The translations under genes and the position numbers were made by a program. Below are positions 39,807 to 55,859 of a stretch of 62,000 nucleotides of DNA, in pieces. The notes under the pieces were generated by a model that saw only the letters and a list, made by a program, of their open reading frames with translations, ran no database searches and was not told where the DNA came from. The stretch comes from Chrysomallon squamiferum. Lineage: Eukaryota; Mollusca; Gastropoda; Neomphalida; Peltospiridae. Every line of letters starts with the position of its first letter. Within the stretch, counting starts at the first letter, position 1. The stretch covers positions 2,337,878 through 2,399,877 of the forward strand of contig CM022671.1 of the NCBI GenBank assembly GCA_012295275.1, written 5' to 3'.

Positions 39807-40149
39807 CTAATGATGTATAATTGATAGCAAATCAATTTAAAAACCCTTTAGGTTCGTTCATTGTTTAATTTTAGTTTGTAAAATGTACTAGAGTCAACGA
39901 AAAGTGAATATAATGGATATAATTTATATGTTATATATATATATATATATAAGATTTTCTACTTAGTTTATTTAGTGTTTTTACTTAAAAAAATTTATAC
40001 CACACTGAAATTTATTATATATCTCAATATACATTTATTATCTACCCACAGTACATGTATTGTGTACTTCAATGTACACTTAAAATATAAACTCACTGTA
40101 TACTTACAAAATGATATCTGTATTATTTTAATATAACTATCACTGCTTA

Positions 40150-41345
40150 CTTATTATATACCTCACTTTATACTTACTATAATCCTTAGTCTAGGCTTAT
40201 TATATACCTCACTGTATTCTACTATAATCCTTAGTCTATGCTTATTATATACCTCACTGTATACTACTATAATCCTCAGTCTATGCTTATTATATACCTC
40301 ACTCTATACTACTGTAATCCTCAGTCTATGCTTATTATATACCTCACTGTATACTACTATAATCCTCAGTCTACACTTATTATGTAGCTCACTTTATACT
40401 ACTATAATCCTTAGTCTATGCTTATTATATACCTCACTGTACACTACTATAATCCTCAGTCTATGCTGATTATATAGCTCACTGTATACTACTATAATCC
40501 TTAGTCTATGCTTATTATATACCTCACTGTATACTACTATAATCCTCAGTCTATGCTTATTATATACCTCACTGTATACTACTATAATCCTCAGTCTACA
40601 CTTATTATGTAGCTCACTTTATACTACTATAATCCTTAGTCTATGCTTATTATATACCTCACTGTACACTACTATAATCCTCAGTCTACACTTATTATGT
40701 AGCTCACTTTATACTACTATAATCCTTAGTCTATGCTTATTATATACCTCACTGTACACTACTATAATCCTCAGTCTACACTTATTATGTAGCTCACTTT
40801 ATACTACCATAATCCTTAGTCTATGCTTATTATATACCTCACTTTGTACTACTATAATCCTCAGTCTATGCTTATTATATACCTCACTTTGTACTACTAT
40901 AATCCTCAGTCTATGCTTATTATATACCTCACTTTATACTACTATAATCCTCAGTCTACACTGATTATATAGCTCACTGTATACTACTATAATCCTTAGT
41001 CTATACTTATTATATACCTCACTGTATACTACTATAATCCTTAGTCTATACTTATTATATAACTCACTGTATACTACTATAATCCTCAGTCTATGCTTAT
41101 TATATACCTCACTATATACTACTATAATCCTCAGTCTATGCTTATTATATACCTCACTTTATACTACTATAAGCCTTAGTCTATGCTTATTATATAGCTC
41201 ACCGTGTACTTACTGTAATCCTTAGTCTATGCTTATTATATACCTCACTGTATACTACTATAATCCTTAGTCTATGCTTATTATATACCTCACTGTATAC
41301 TACTGTAATCCTCAGTCTGCATTTATTATATAGCTCGTTGTATAC
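40150..41345. repeat. 45-bp tandem satellite
   Basis: About 26 copies of a 45-bp unit whose core reads ACTACTATAATCCT(T/C)AGTCTA. Successive cores at 40221, 40266 and 40311 confirm the period. Copies alternate between a TATGCTTATTATATACCTC form and an ACACTTATTATGTAGCTC form between about 40360 and 40840, which makes a 90-bp higher-order unit. Less regular relatives extend to about 42200 and also occur near 17510-17700 and 48440-48560. Confidence 0.9.
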
Positions 41346-41621
41346 TTAACATGTACTCTAAGTATATATTTATTATATATTCTCATTGTATACTTATTCT
41401 CACTGGGGTTTTGTTATACTCTCATCTACTCTTGTTACATTCTCTGTGATTTTACTATATACACTCTGTTATATACCTCATTGTAAACATGTTATATACC
41501 CTCACTGTTCACTTATTATATACCTCTATACATACTAATTATACTTTTTTTGTGTTTTCGTTTTTGTATCGGTAATATAAATATAGAGATTAATATTCAC
41601 AGTATTAAAAACTAGAAGTCT

Positions 41622-41945
41622 ATTATAGTGATACATTTTTTCATTCGAATAAAATAAATAATAGTATTGACTTGTTTATTGCATAACATCTATTACGTAG
41701 ATTCATAATTAAAAATGAACGATTATTTAATTTATAAATACATTACAAGACAAGTTATGAATTTAAATATGTTTGTATATTTGAAAAGTACATCCAGAAA
41801 TACATATACAGTTTATATATTTTTTCAATGAATATTCTTCATAAAAAAGTCTTTTAAACTCTCAGTCAGCAATTAAACAGAAGTAACTTTAAACGTTTTT
41901 AAATTGTATTCCATTTCTCGAGAAATCAGTGTTGAAGTATATTTT
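41622..41945 (-). repeat. Inverted repeat, right arm
   Basis: Reverse complement of 32278-32578; see the left arm. Confidence 0.85.
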
Positions 41946-42429
41946 AAATACTGTAACTTATTGTAGACCCTATACGAATATTTATTACACATCTAAACTT
42001 ATTATATACCTCACTATACATCACTCTAAAACCATTATATACCTCACTGTATAGTTACTATAATTATACTAGCACTGCCCACTTATTACATACTCTTCAC
42101 TGTATACTTACTATATACTATCACTGTGCACTTTATTATAAACACTTTCTGTACATATATTATATACTCTCACTGTATACTTATCACATACCTCACTGTT
42201 TGTAAATACCTTATTGCAGATATTTTATGCCCCTACTGTAAACCCATTTTACATTATCATTACTTTGCACCTCATTGTTCACTTCTCTATAATTATGGTA
42301 ACTGTACATTTATTTAAACTAAACAGCTACTGTCACGACTGTGTTATTCATGAAGCTAAATAGGCTGACATTGTTATCATCATCATCATCATCAATAACA
42401 ACAACAACAACAACAACAACGATAATAAC

Positions 42430-42471
<42 letters not shown>

Positions 42472-42864
42472 CATCATCACCATAGTAAACAGCATATCAA
42501 TATATAAACAGTTTTAGAAATTGCAAATGAATGAAAAATTTTTTGGTGACTAGCAATAGTTTATTTGGCTACAACAGGAAAAAGTGCGAGAAAAAGAAAA
42601 AGTGTATTTTAGTGTCAGTCAGAAGTTAGAAGAGATACAACTTCTTGAATAAGGCGTCTCTGCATGCTGTTCTTACATTTTTTCATAACTATATCACACA
42701 TCTGTACTAAAGTTTAATGTTTCGATAAATGTTTGGTTGTTTCCCAGACACTTTCATTTTCCGGACTGGTGCTGCCCTCTATTAGTCCTCTAAAAAATGA
42801 AGGTCAACATTATATATACAAATGATAATCAATGAGTGAATAATAATTGTGTAAAGTAACTTAC
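41946..42864. other. Non-coding spacer downstream of the 43-kb exon
   Basis: It contains degenerate relatives of the 45-bp satellite and ATC/AAC/AAT trinucleotide runs at about 42378-42470. No EGF-like or membrane exon was found on the minus strand, so the exon at 42865 has no obvious partner. Confidence 0.5.
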
Positions 42865-43219
42865 TGATATAAATTGATGTTGTTGGTGTTGGTGTTGTTG
42901 GTGTTGGTGTTGTAGAATTAGTACAAAAACCGACCTCATCACATCCAATACTACAATGGGGACAAATATGTGTACAGTTTTCTCCAAAATGAAGGACTTT
43001 GCACTGTCCAGAACAACTTCCACTACTGCGATTACACTTCACACAGAACATGTGACACTTCCGCTTACAAAGGACTCCGTACCATCCATCTTCACATCCA
43101 CTTTTACATACTGCTGAAGAATTTACACGTTGTTTAGATTCTCCGGGTACTTCACAGTGAGGTTTCACTAAAGAATACACGGATGGTACAGTAAAGAGTA
43201 AGAGGAGAAGAACTCCCAT
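42865..43219 (-). CDS. Type-B EGF-like exon without recognised partner exons
   Basis: The ATG at 43219 opens the same MGVLLLLLFTVPSVYS leader, then two EGF-like units (GCEDGWYGVLC, CKVLHFGENC) and a PTP/TTP-repeat linker, ending in phase 1 at GTAAGT. The frame is undamaged, including all cysteines of the family. If the donor is ignored, the frame runs on to a stop at 42782 and adds a hydrophobic stretch (LLYTIIIHSLIIICIYNVDL). So a retained-intron form could give a short secreted or membrane-anchored protein. Otherwise it is an orphan exon of a gene whose 3' half is lost. Both are inference. Confidence 0.55.
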
Positions 43220-44332
43220 GTTTTTACACCTTTTCTTCATACTCCTGAAACAACAAAATGTCAAGAAATGAAAGATGTGTTCCGGTTAAGTTGTTCTTTT
43301 CTTTTTTGTTAAATTATTTTATTTCGTTTATTCATTCACTCGTTCATAAAAGTTTCGCATGATAATAAAAACATGACGATAATGTATTTACATAAAAGAA
43401 TACTATAAAAAGAAGAATAATGTCAAATGTAAAAATAAACAAATAAACAGGTAATTAAATCTATAACATTATATTAAATAAGAAGCCTCTTATAGCTTTG
43501 AAACAGAGTAAATAAAATGTATACTATTGAAAGCTGTGCTTTGCAATGTTCATTATAAAAATTTATTGTGCATTTGGAGATAAAATTTGATAATATTCAT
43601 AAGTAAAATCGATATATTTGTCTAAAAAATATACAAAATTAACGTATACGGGGCAAGATAATAAAAATGCAGTTCATTTCAGATAAAGGAAAGAAACTTT
43701 CTGTCAAACAAATGGGAAAGTTGTTATATCTTCGTTTCAACTTTTATTAAATGGAGGTTACCAGTTCTAAACGTTCTTGAAACTTTAAGAATAACTAGTC
43801 GACTATATAAATCAGTATACAAATATTTTTATATATTAATACAATCTTAATTTATTGCCATCTTATTGATCGTTCTATAAAATATTAAATAAATCTTATT
43901 CATTGTTTGTATTTAAAACAACGTGAAAGTCATTTAAATTGTTTTTAAAGAAAAGGTTTGCTCGTTTAAGGTTTAGTATCAGAGATAGAAAGGAAAGAAC
44001 CAAATAGTTATGTAATATCATATATTGGGGTGTATTAGTACTCTTGTATGAATTTTTAAGTCATAGCTTTACAAATTTTACTTTATATATATGTAGGCCT
44101 ATATATGTTTATTTATGTATGAATGTGTCCTTATTAAATAAAACAACGGAGAACAGATTAAAAAAAATTAAAAGGAAAACAGAGGACAGAATAATTATAC
44201 TTACATACTAGTTAACATACACACAGACAGACACGTATTTATTTTATTATCAAATACTTTAACGTATAAGAAATCTCTATTTTAGTTTTAATATAAAAAT
44301 TCTGTTGTAGTCAATTCAATTAATTAATAATA

Positions 44333-44367
<35 letters not shown>

Positions 44368-45060
44368 ATATTCCAAAAACATGAAAATTGGTTTAAATGC
44401 GAACGAAATTAAATGCATTAAATTCGAAGAAGCTGAAATAGATGATATAATAGTTTAGTTTTTAAGTAATACAGTAATGTTAATCCAAATGTTTACCTCC
44501 ATAAATATGTATATAAACAAACGCATATACTTATATCCCTCTGACGAAATAACTAAAATTACTGTGTTTTCTAACCAGGGAACAGTGTAAAAGGTTAAAT
44601 ATATCCACTTACGAAGCAGTAAGAAAACTATTCAACGTATTTCACAATCGTCTCGGTAATGTCAATAACGCTGACAACTGTGCGGCGAGACAGACCGAAC
44701 TAACATGTTTTATCTCCTCATGTAGACGATTAGTTTTTAATACCCCGAAATGAAATCTTTATATTTATATTACTGATACAAAAAAAGATCGATAATAAAG
44801 ATACGCAGTCAACAGCTTGCTCTGATTAGTACATTAACTGTTTGTTTTTTTTTTTTTTTTTTATTCAGTTAAACTGTCAAAGCTGATATTTTATTTGGTA
44901 TATGTATCACCTATACTCCTGTAACGAAATACTTAACAAAAGCTATTTTGTGTAAGTGCTGGTTAGCGTTATCATATATGTTTGTAATAACGTCTACAGG
45001 TGACAGCCTACATGTATGAATTCTTACATCGTCCCCATACCATTAATTAACTGGAATCTT
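43220..45060 (-). repeat. Segmental duplication B, copy 3
   Basis: Duplicate of 18368-19720 and 25884-27990, including the block near 44815-45060 that ends at a GAATTC. An (ATT)n run sits at about 44335-44366, and a T-run at 45058-45083. Confidence 0.7.
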
Positions 45061-45813
45061 TTTTTTTTTTTTTTTTTTTTTTTCCCCACTAAAATAACAC
45101 AAATAAAATTTCTGGGAGTTAGAAGTATTATAACGAAAGATTTTTTCTTGCTGCTTAATAAATAATTTTAGTTAAGTTACAAGAGTTGTTGTTCATCAGA
45201 CTGACCTGAAGTGATTCAAAGTCCTCGACTCGTTCGGTCACAGAAACACAGTTTATAAACACAGTCTTCCGTGATAAAACATTATAATTATCTGTTTCTT
45301 TTGCTGTTATGTTTTGTTGTTTTCAGTTCTGCACATGCTGCACCTTTTAGAGAAATAAACTTCTTGTCTTGTCTTGTTAGAGTTATCAAATGACTGACTC
45401 ATAAATTTATAAACGAGACAATATCTAGGAGTGTCTCTGGGGGTGCAAGGTCGAAAAATAAAGTGGGAAAACCCAGATATATTGTGACACAACCATGACG
45501 GGTGTGTTCAACAATGTGCTATATTTTTACAAATATCTTTCAGAACGATTTTAATAAAATAATAATAATACATAAGTAAACATGAGATTCCAGATAACTG
45601 TCACTGAAGTAATGCCGTTTCTTTTTTGAACTATTGTTGAGCAATGAGAAAAAGACCTATTCAAAGAAAATCTACCAGTGAAGTTAGAAGCATTTCTCCC
45701 TGTAAAACAGGATACTGAGGAACGTACTGCAGCATGTCATGTCCAAAGTTCGGCACTGCATTCATCAGATACAGACAAAGTTTTCATGGAAATTGCAAAC
45801 CCGGATATTTCAG

Positions 45814-45885
45814 AGATGTGCTTTGGAACATGCCCTGAGAAATGTCGAATGTGTTACGACAGCGGCAACTGTGAACAATGTTTTG
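45814..45885 (+). CDS. Isolated phase 1-1 cysteine-rich exon
   Basis: After an acceptor ATATTTCAG the frame reads MCFGTCPEKCRMCY and SGNCEQCF, and exits in phase 1 at GTGAGT. Phase and cysteine density match the type-A exons of the family, though the sequence differs from exon 2 and exon 3 of the 50-kb gene. The open frame extends upstream to an ATG at 45678, but that stretch has no leader or cysteine pattern. Probably a stranded exon of another type-A copy. Confidence 0.4.
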
Positions 45886-46074
45886 GTGAGTTAGGAGGAG
45901 ATTTCTACGAAATTCCTAAAATATCACAAAAATATAACGGAATGGAATGAAACAGCTACTAATTCAGATATGTTTATGCATTAAAATAATAATAAAATAA
46001 ATAAAATAAAACATATAAATACAGTCTTTATTATTAATGCTATTTTTGCTTCTATTACAATTATTACTACTACT

Positions 46075-46966
46075 TAGTGGCGAATCCACCCCATCTTCCT
46101 GACCATTTTTTATTTTTTTATTATTTATGTTCATTCCAAACATATATAACGAATTTTACAAATTTACTGACTGTCACTCTACTGATCAAAATTTACTATT
46201 TTTTTAGAAAACTACATTAAACATGATGTCACAGACACCTGTAAGGTGTTTACCGAAACAGTGTTGCCAATCAACGTCACAAAACATTATTTTCAAGACT
46301 GAAACCGGTTGTAGTTTAGTTAGAATTGAGTTAATATCTCACCAAATACTTTCTAAAATTAGTTGAAATACAGACTTCAGTGCATTAGATATATTAAATA
46401 TTGTCCCGCCATGTTACATTACAACGCATGTATCACCGTTTTTAAGATTACCTCAACCTAATGCCGTAACGCTAAACGCGAGGTAATATCAGAACCTACA
46501 ATACATACATTCTGTTAAATATGTCTAAATAAATATGATGCCTGCTAGTAAGAATCCTGAATTGGCTTGTTGTTTGTGGGGATATTTTTTATTCAATATC
46601 CGCTTTGCGAGTAAACGTAAACTGGTATTTTGCTTCCTGAGTCTTATATTAAAAACAGTTTAACCTATTCCATTTTACTGTCTTTTATTTCTTTCATGTC
46701 AGTTATTCTTAGAGTATCCTAAGTTACTGCTTATCTGATATAAATTAATGTTATTAAATACTACTAAATAATATCATTAGCAAATTCAAAGCTTATGATG
46801 TGTGTTTACTGAAGTTTAACGCATGTACATCATTGTCTTACTGCTGAACAACACCAGTCATTGGACAAACATTGATTTTATTGTTATATAATATTTGTAC
46901 AGTACGGCGACTCTGGACGCCTGGTAAGTTTACTCCCCCCTTATTTTATTTCTGGACTCGCCACTG
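46075..46966. mobile_element. Non-autonomous hAT-like DNA transposon
   Basis: The ends are inverted: (T/C)AGTGGCGAATCC at the left and GGACTCGCCACTG at the right. This resembles the CAGTGGCGGATCC-type termini common in hAT elements. The 8 bases on each side are identical, CTACTACT at 46067-46074 and 46967-46974, which is the hAT target-duplication length. The insertion lies in an (ACT)n tract, so that identity is weaker evidence than it would be elsewhere. Length is 892 bases. No transposase frame is seen, so it is a MITE-like derivative. Confidence 0.65.
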
Positions 46967-47034
<68 letters not shown>

Positions 47035-47240
47035 GATACTAATACCATTATTACTTACTTACTACTAACACTTCTACCACAACAGCTACTACTTCCACTC
47101 TTATTACAAATATTGTGCTATTAAACCAATACTACAACGACTGTCACTATTATTATTGCAGCTACATCTAATACTGCTGTTACCATCGCTACTACAGCCA
47201 CTACTACTACTACTACTACTACTATCACCACAAATACGAC
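46967..47240. repeat. (ACT)n microsatellite tract
   Basis: ACT/TAC runs from 46967 to about 47034, and again, with interruptions, to about 47225. Confidence 0.9.
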
Positions 47241-47499
47241 TATTACAACTATTATTACATTTGTTATTCGTGCTAGTATACAAATAATACATGTAATATT
47301 GTAAAAAGACGCAAATGTTTTCCACTGTTTTTTCATGATGCACATCCAGACGTTTTTGTTCAGTTTAAGCTAAAGCATGTTCTTTCTGAATCTTCAAGAG
47401 CTACTTACGGAACTTCGATGAAAATGGTTAAATCGTGTTCTATTTTTTTTTTTTTTTTATTAGAGCGTGTTTTTGGACGTTTTGTCATTTTTCTTTTGA

Positions 47500-48330
47500 C
47501 AGTAGCAAATGATATAACTAATGCTGGTGTTAGACACAATAATCTAAACAATTTCCAATTTTACAAGTGTATAGAGAGAATATGCTTTACAGTCTAACAT
47601 TATTGTGCAAACATATAAATCATGATTTTATTTTATTTTATTTATTTTAATATATTATAAATCTTGATATCAGGATAACTGTCAGATTTTTCTACTGAAG
47701 AAACAAAATAAGAAAACTATTCATCGTATTGAACAACTCGTCTCAAATAACGGTCATTTAAGTAGACTGTAGTGGTCGTAATTCCCTGAGGAGAAAGATT
47801 TCTAATTAAAGAAATATATCTTACTTTATTTACTGAACAAAGATAAAACATTTCTGGAGAATGCGAACGTGATCACGTAAGGTAATTTGATAGCTGACGT
47901 AGTAACTGTTACATAACGCGAGTTTTCACGACCAACTAAATTCAAAAGCACTATAACGATTATTACTGAAAGAAAAAACAAAGAAAAAGAAAAATAATTT
48001 TTTCTTTTTACTTATTTGTTAAGCAGTAGTAATCTTTTACTAAATTCGTCATAGAAATAGAAATAAATAAAAATATAATACATTTAGCAGCAGGCGACTA
48101 GATGGTGTTTTATATATTTTTACAAACAGTTCATTTCATTAATATTGTTTTGATTATCTTCTTTTTTTTTTTTTTTTTTATAGTTTTTTTAATCTTCCTC
48201 GAACCATTCGTTATCTTTAGGAACATGATTAACAAGGAAGACTGAAGTTTCTATTAATTTTAACATTACATAAATTCAGTTCTTCGTCATCATAAATAAA
48301 GAAAAAAGTTTCAAATTGCCATCTCGAAAC
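47500..48330 (-). repeat. Dispersed block E, copy 3 (inverted)
   Basis: Reverse complement of 55860-56800. It preserves a reading like that of the 56-kb copy, ending in DRYLRRVVQYDE and a stop, but has a one-base insertion upstream that breaks the longer frame. Confidence 0.8.
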
Positions 48331-49590
48331 TTGTTTCGATTATTTAGTTACTTACTTTCTGTTAAGTAAATATGTTATATTTTAAGTTATGTACAACGAT
48401 CATTTTCGACATTCCAAATGGTAATCTCTATAACTGCACATGTTTTTATACATCACTTCAAACTTATTTTATAAGAATTTATTTTATGCTCTCACTTTAT
48501 GCATATTTTATACTCTAACTCTACATTTATTATGTGCATCCCGATACATTTATTTTAAACATTCCAAGTGGACCTATTTCTGAAGGAACCTCATTAGTGC
48601 CTCTTTGCCAGATATTTTTAATCGTAATTTTGTTTTCTATGTAGTGAATTACATAATATTCACTAAACACTTATTTTTATATGCCCATTTAAAGCAGAAT
48701 GTCTGCTACATGTTATATTTAGTATATTATTATATTACGGTAATATTTTTTAGCTATCGTGTATAATCATGTTTATAATTCATATTTTTACAGTTCTTAA
48801 ATGTTTACCTAATTAATGCCAGAAAATGGGGGTAAATACATAGAAACTAAATAGCAGAGAGTATTAAGACGTCCTTGGGTTTTTTAGAAAATGTATTATA
48901 TAATTAGGGGAAATTTCGTTATTTTCTAATTGAACAAACTCTGGGATTAACAAACACAAAATTGGCATTTAAGTTGCAAAGTAAATTCAGAAAGGCTGTC
49001 TGGAGAGGTGTTTACTGAACGCCGGCGCCATGTTTACAAATATCCTGCGCGCGTTCTAAACGAGATCTTTTGATTGGTGCGCATTCACACGTTGTCTGAG
49101 GCCGTCTGCGCAAGACAAAAGACCCCTCAGGTAATGGTAGTTATTGTTTAAATATTTTTTGTGTTAACATACACGTTGATAGATTAAAGATAGCTAAATC
49201 TATTACTGTCGGATCGTTTACTGTTCTGTTCTGTGGTACGCTTAAAAACTAAGCTAACGTATTTAATTACTAAAAGATTAGTTAGAAAGTTAAAGTAATG
49301 AACAGGGCTTAATTAACTTAGTATTATCTATCAACACTATTTGCTTTTATATTGTATCGTTCGAATCGTACGATTAAATTATATGTTACCAATGTTGGTT
49401 AGTTTATGTGAGATAGATATATATATATATAAAACAATTACCTATATACAATTCTTGTTTGCGTTATTGTTCTCTAGTGGATACAGAATAGTCATTTAGT
49501 AGTTTAAGCTGTCTGAGATAACTAACACCTTGTCACGTGACGCTTTTATAGTCTCCTACCCTTAAGGCGGGACGAGCCAAATGTTAGGTA
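48331..49590. other. Non-coding region with an inserted CpG-rich segment
   Basis: From 48440 to 48570 it matches 17580-17700. About 1 kb (roughly 48570-49590) is then absent from the homologous place at 17.7 kb. Inside that extra kilobase is a promoter-like GC-rich patch, listed separately. Confidence 0.6.
49010..49135 (+). promoter_or_regulatory. CpG-rich promoter-like patch with a possible first-exon donor
   Basis: This is the most CpG-rich stretch I noticed in the window, containing GCCGGCGCCATG and CCTGCGCGCG. It carries an inverted CCAAT box (GATTGG, near 49073) and ends at a good 5' splice site (CCCCTCAG/GTAATG). It looks like a housekeeping promoter plus a non-coding first exon on the plus strand, but no coding exon belonging to it was recognised. 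Confidence 0.35.
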
Positions 49591-49874
49591 TTAATACCAC
49601 TTTTTATTGCAGCAGCAGCAGTATTAGTACAGCTAGTAATAGAAGTAATTGTAGTTATCATTATTTTTATAATTAATTACATAAATCAGTAAATAGTAAC
49701 AACGTTAGTAGCATTATCATTAATATATAATGATTTAGTATCAAACAGATTAAATAAGAAATAAATTAACACAAACAAACAAATAAACAAACAAACAAAC
49801 AAATAAAGAAATAAATAAATAAAAATTTAACATTATAATCTATGACTGAACAATAACACAGTAAGGTAACTCAC

Positions 49875-50126
49875 AGATATATGCTGCTGGTGTTGTACTA
49901 TTTCCAGTGGTTTCACTGTTAATACAGACACAATCTGCGTCATACTGTGAACATTCCAAACATTCAGATGAACAACTGACTCCAAAATAACCGTCTTTGC
50001 ACTGTCCAGAACAGTTTCCAGTCACGCGATCACATTTGAGACAGGACCCAGGACATCTTCGTCTACACTGGATTCCTAGTCATCCATCTTCACATCCACT
50101 TTGACAGAGTGTGGAAGAATGCCCTT
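49875..50126 (-). pseudogene. Type-B EGF-like exon, 5'-truncated pseudogene
   Basis: Homologous to 18031-18367, but cut before the signal peptide and fused to flank that normally lies about 1 kb upstream (compare 19350-19420). In the first EGF unit a TGA replaces the Trp codon of GWQG, and one cysteine of the second unit is changed (SQYDAD where the 18-kb copy has SQCDAD). Its remaining 3' end keeps the phase-1 donor. It lies head to head with the intact gene at 50529, so its truncation brings the two to within about 0.4 kb. Confidence 0.8.
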
Positions 50127-50528
50127 GTACTTGTTTTACCACTATGTTTTCTAACCAGATCCTGTTATTAGTGTAATGTTTAAATATATCTACTTTACGA
50201 AACAACAAATTAAATGTATCTATAGTCTCTCAATAACTGTCATAAGCAAACATTTTTTTATCTCCTTACGTAGACTTCAAGTTTTTAATACTGTGAATAG
50301 TAATCTCTATATTTATATTACCGATACAAAAAAGAAAACACAAAAAAAAAAATTGATAACAATGTGTATTGTGTATCTATCTCAAATAGAGACCCGTGTC
50401 AGATCAGATTAAAGTTCTCGGTAAAAGGTATTTTCCGAGAACTCACTGAGGTTTATCTAGAAAAGGCGGTATTTCTACTTCCGTATCAAAAATCTTGTTT
50501 ATTTAGTTTATAACTGATCTGGGTGACG

Positions 50529-54400
<3,872 letters not shown>

Positions 54401-54709
54401 TATGCTTACGTTCATAGGTACATATACATGTACATACTACATAGGCTTGTAGATGTAAAGTCAAATTTGAAAAGTTATAACTTATAAATTGACACAAGAG
54501 TAATGATATATATTCATAGTAACTCAAATGGCAATATATAATTTTTCTTTCTTTCTTTATATATCTTCGTTGAAATCCATCTGTCATAACTGTGTCTCTC
54601 TGTCTTCGCGTGTATGTCCGTGTCTGCTTATTATAGTCAGTATATTTGTTTATCTACATGTATAAATGCCAGGCAGAACATTAAAAAAGAGACACTAACA
54701 ATTACAATA

Positions 54710-54742
<33 letters not shown>

Positions 54743-55056
54743 TCACAAGCGAGGAATGGATGTAAAAAAAAACAAGACAGTGTACACTATAAAGGCGTTA
54801 AAAAGAGCACTAAAACTCAATGAAACATAGATAATAATAAGAACATATTATAAAAAGAAGATGTGTGATGAAAGTTATTATACTGATTTTAGGTTTTTGT
54901 GTATTATTTTCTATTTCTCTCGGTTACTCTTTCTTTTAATTTTTATGTACGTTTGTTATTTCGGTTCCACAAATTTCCTATTCCTGTTCTTTCAAATGCA
55001 GAGTCACGGATTTTCTAAATATTGTTAATTTAAGAAACGTCATTTTTTTATTACAG

Positions 55057-55184
55057 GAAAAAATAAAGAATCAAATTCGTTTGAATACGTATTAGATGAC
55101 GATACTAAAATTAGTAAAATCTGTGATGATTATAACTACATCTACAACTATTACTTCTACGTCAACAAGATCACTTACGTTTGA
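55057..55184 (+). other. Possible alternative terminal exon
   Basis: After TTTTTTTATTACAG an open stretch enters in phase 1, as required to follow exon 3 of the 50-kb gene. It reads ESNSFEYVLDDDTKI and a Tyr/Asn-rich run ending in VNKITYV and TGA. It could give a soluble, hydrophilic end. There is no second copy to compare, so this may be chance. Confidence 0.25.
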
Positions 55185-55539
55185 AAGATCATAACCAGCA
55201 TGCTCATAACGGATAAGATAATCAAATCTGGGAAGAAAGCTTTACAATTTTTATATTCAAACGTAAATAAACAATTCTGATCTGCATAGAAATATGTTTA
55301 CCTGTCGAAAGTTGAGAAACAAAATAAAGTGACTTTTAACGTTATAGATTTTGTTAGCAGTTTTTTTTTTATTATTATTCAGTTTTTCAATCATATCAAA
55401 TTTCCGTGGTGGAAAAATGTTGTTTGTTTTTGTGGGTTTTTTATGTTGTTGTTTTGTTTTTAAAAATTATTTTAATTATTTATAAACCATTTCAGGTTGT
55501 TAATAAATCATTTCATCTTCTTCATAGCTTGTTGTCGTT

Positions 55540-55552
55540 TTTGTTGTTGTTG

Positions 55553-55609
<57 letters not shown>
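55540..55609. repeat. (TTA)n microsatellite
   Basis: Pure trinucleotide run. Confidence 0.9.
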
Positions 55610-55613
<4 letters not shown>

Positions 55614-55859
55614 TGGATTTTTAGAAAGAAATGATATTTAAAATTATATACAATGAATAGAATTGATTAGTCATATTTTTAATATAAAATATATATACTT
55701 TGGTTTGTTATTTTTTATTTATCTCGCTGTTAGTTAATATAATTACAAAGATTACCATGTGAAGTATCTAAAACAACAACTCTAAATAATTAAAAAAAAA
55801 AAATTTAATTAGTAGAAAGTAAGTTTTTAAATAACCGAAAGATTATTATCTACTTTGTT

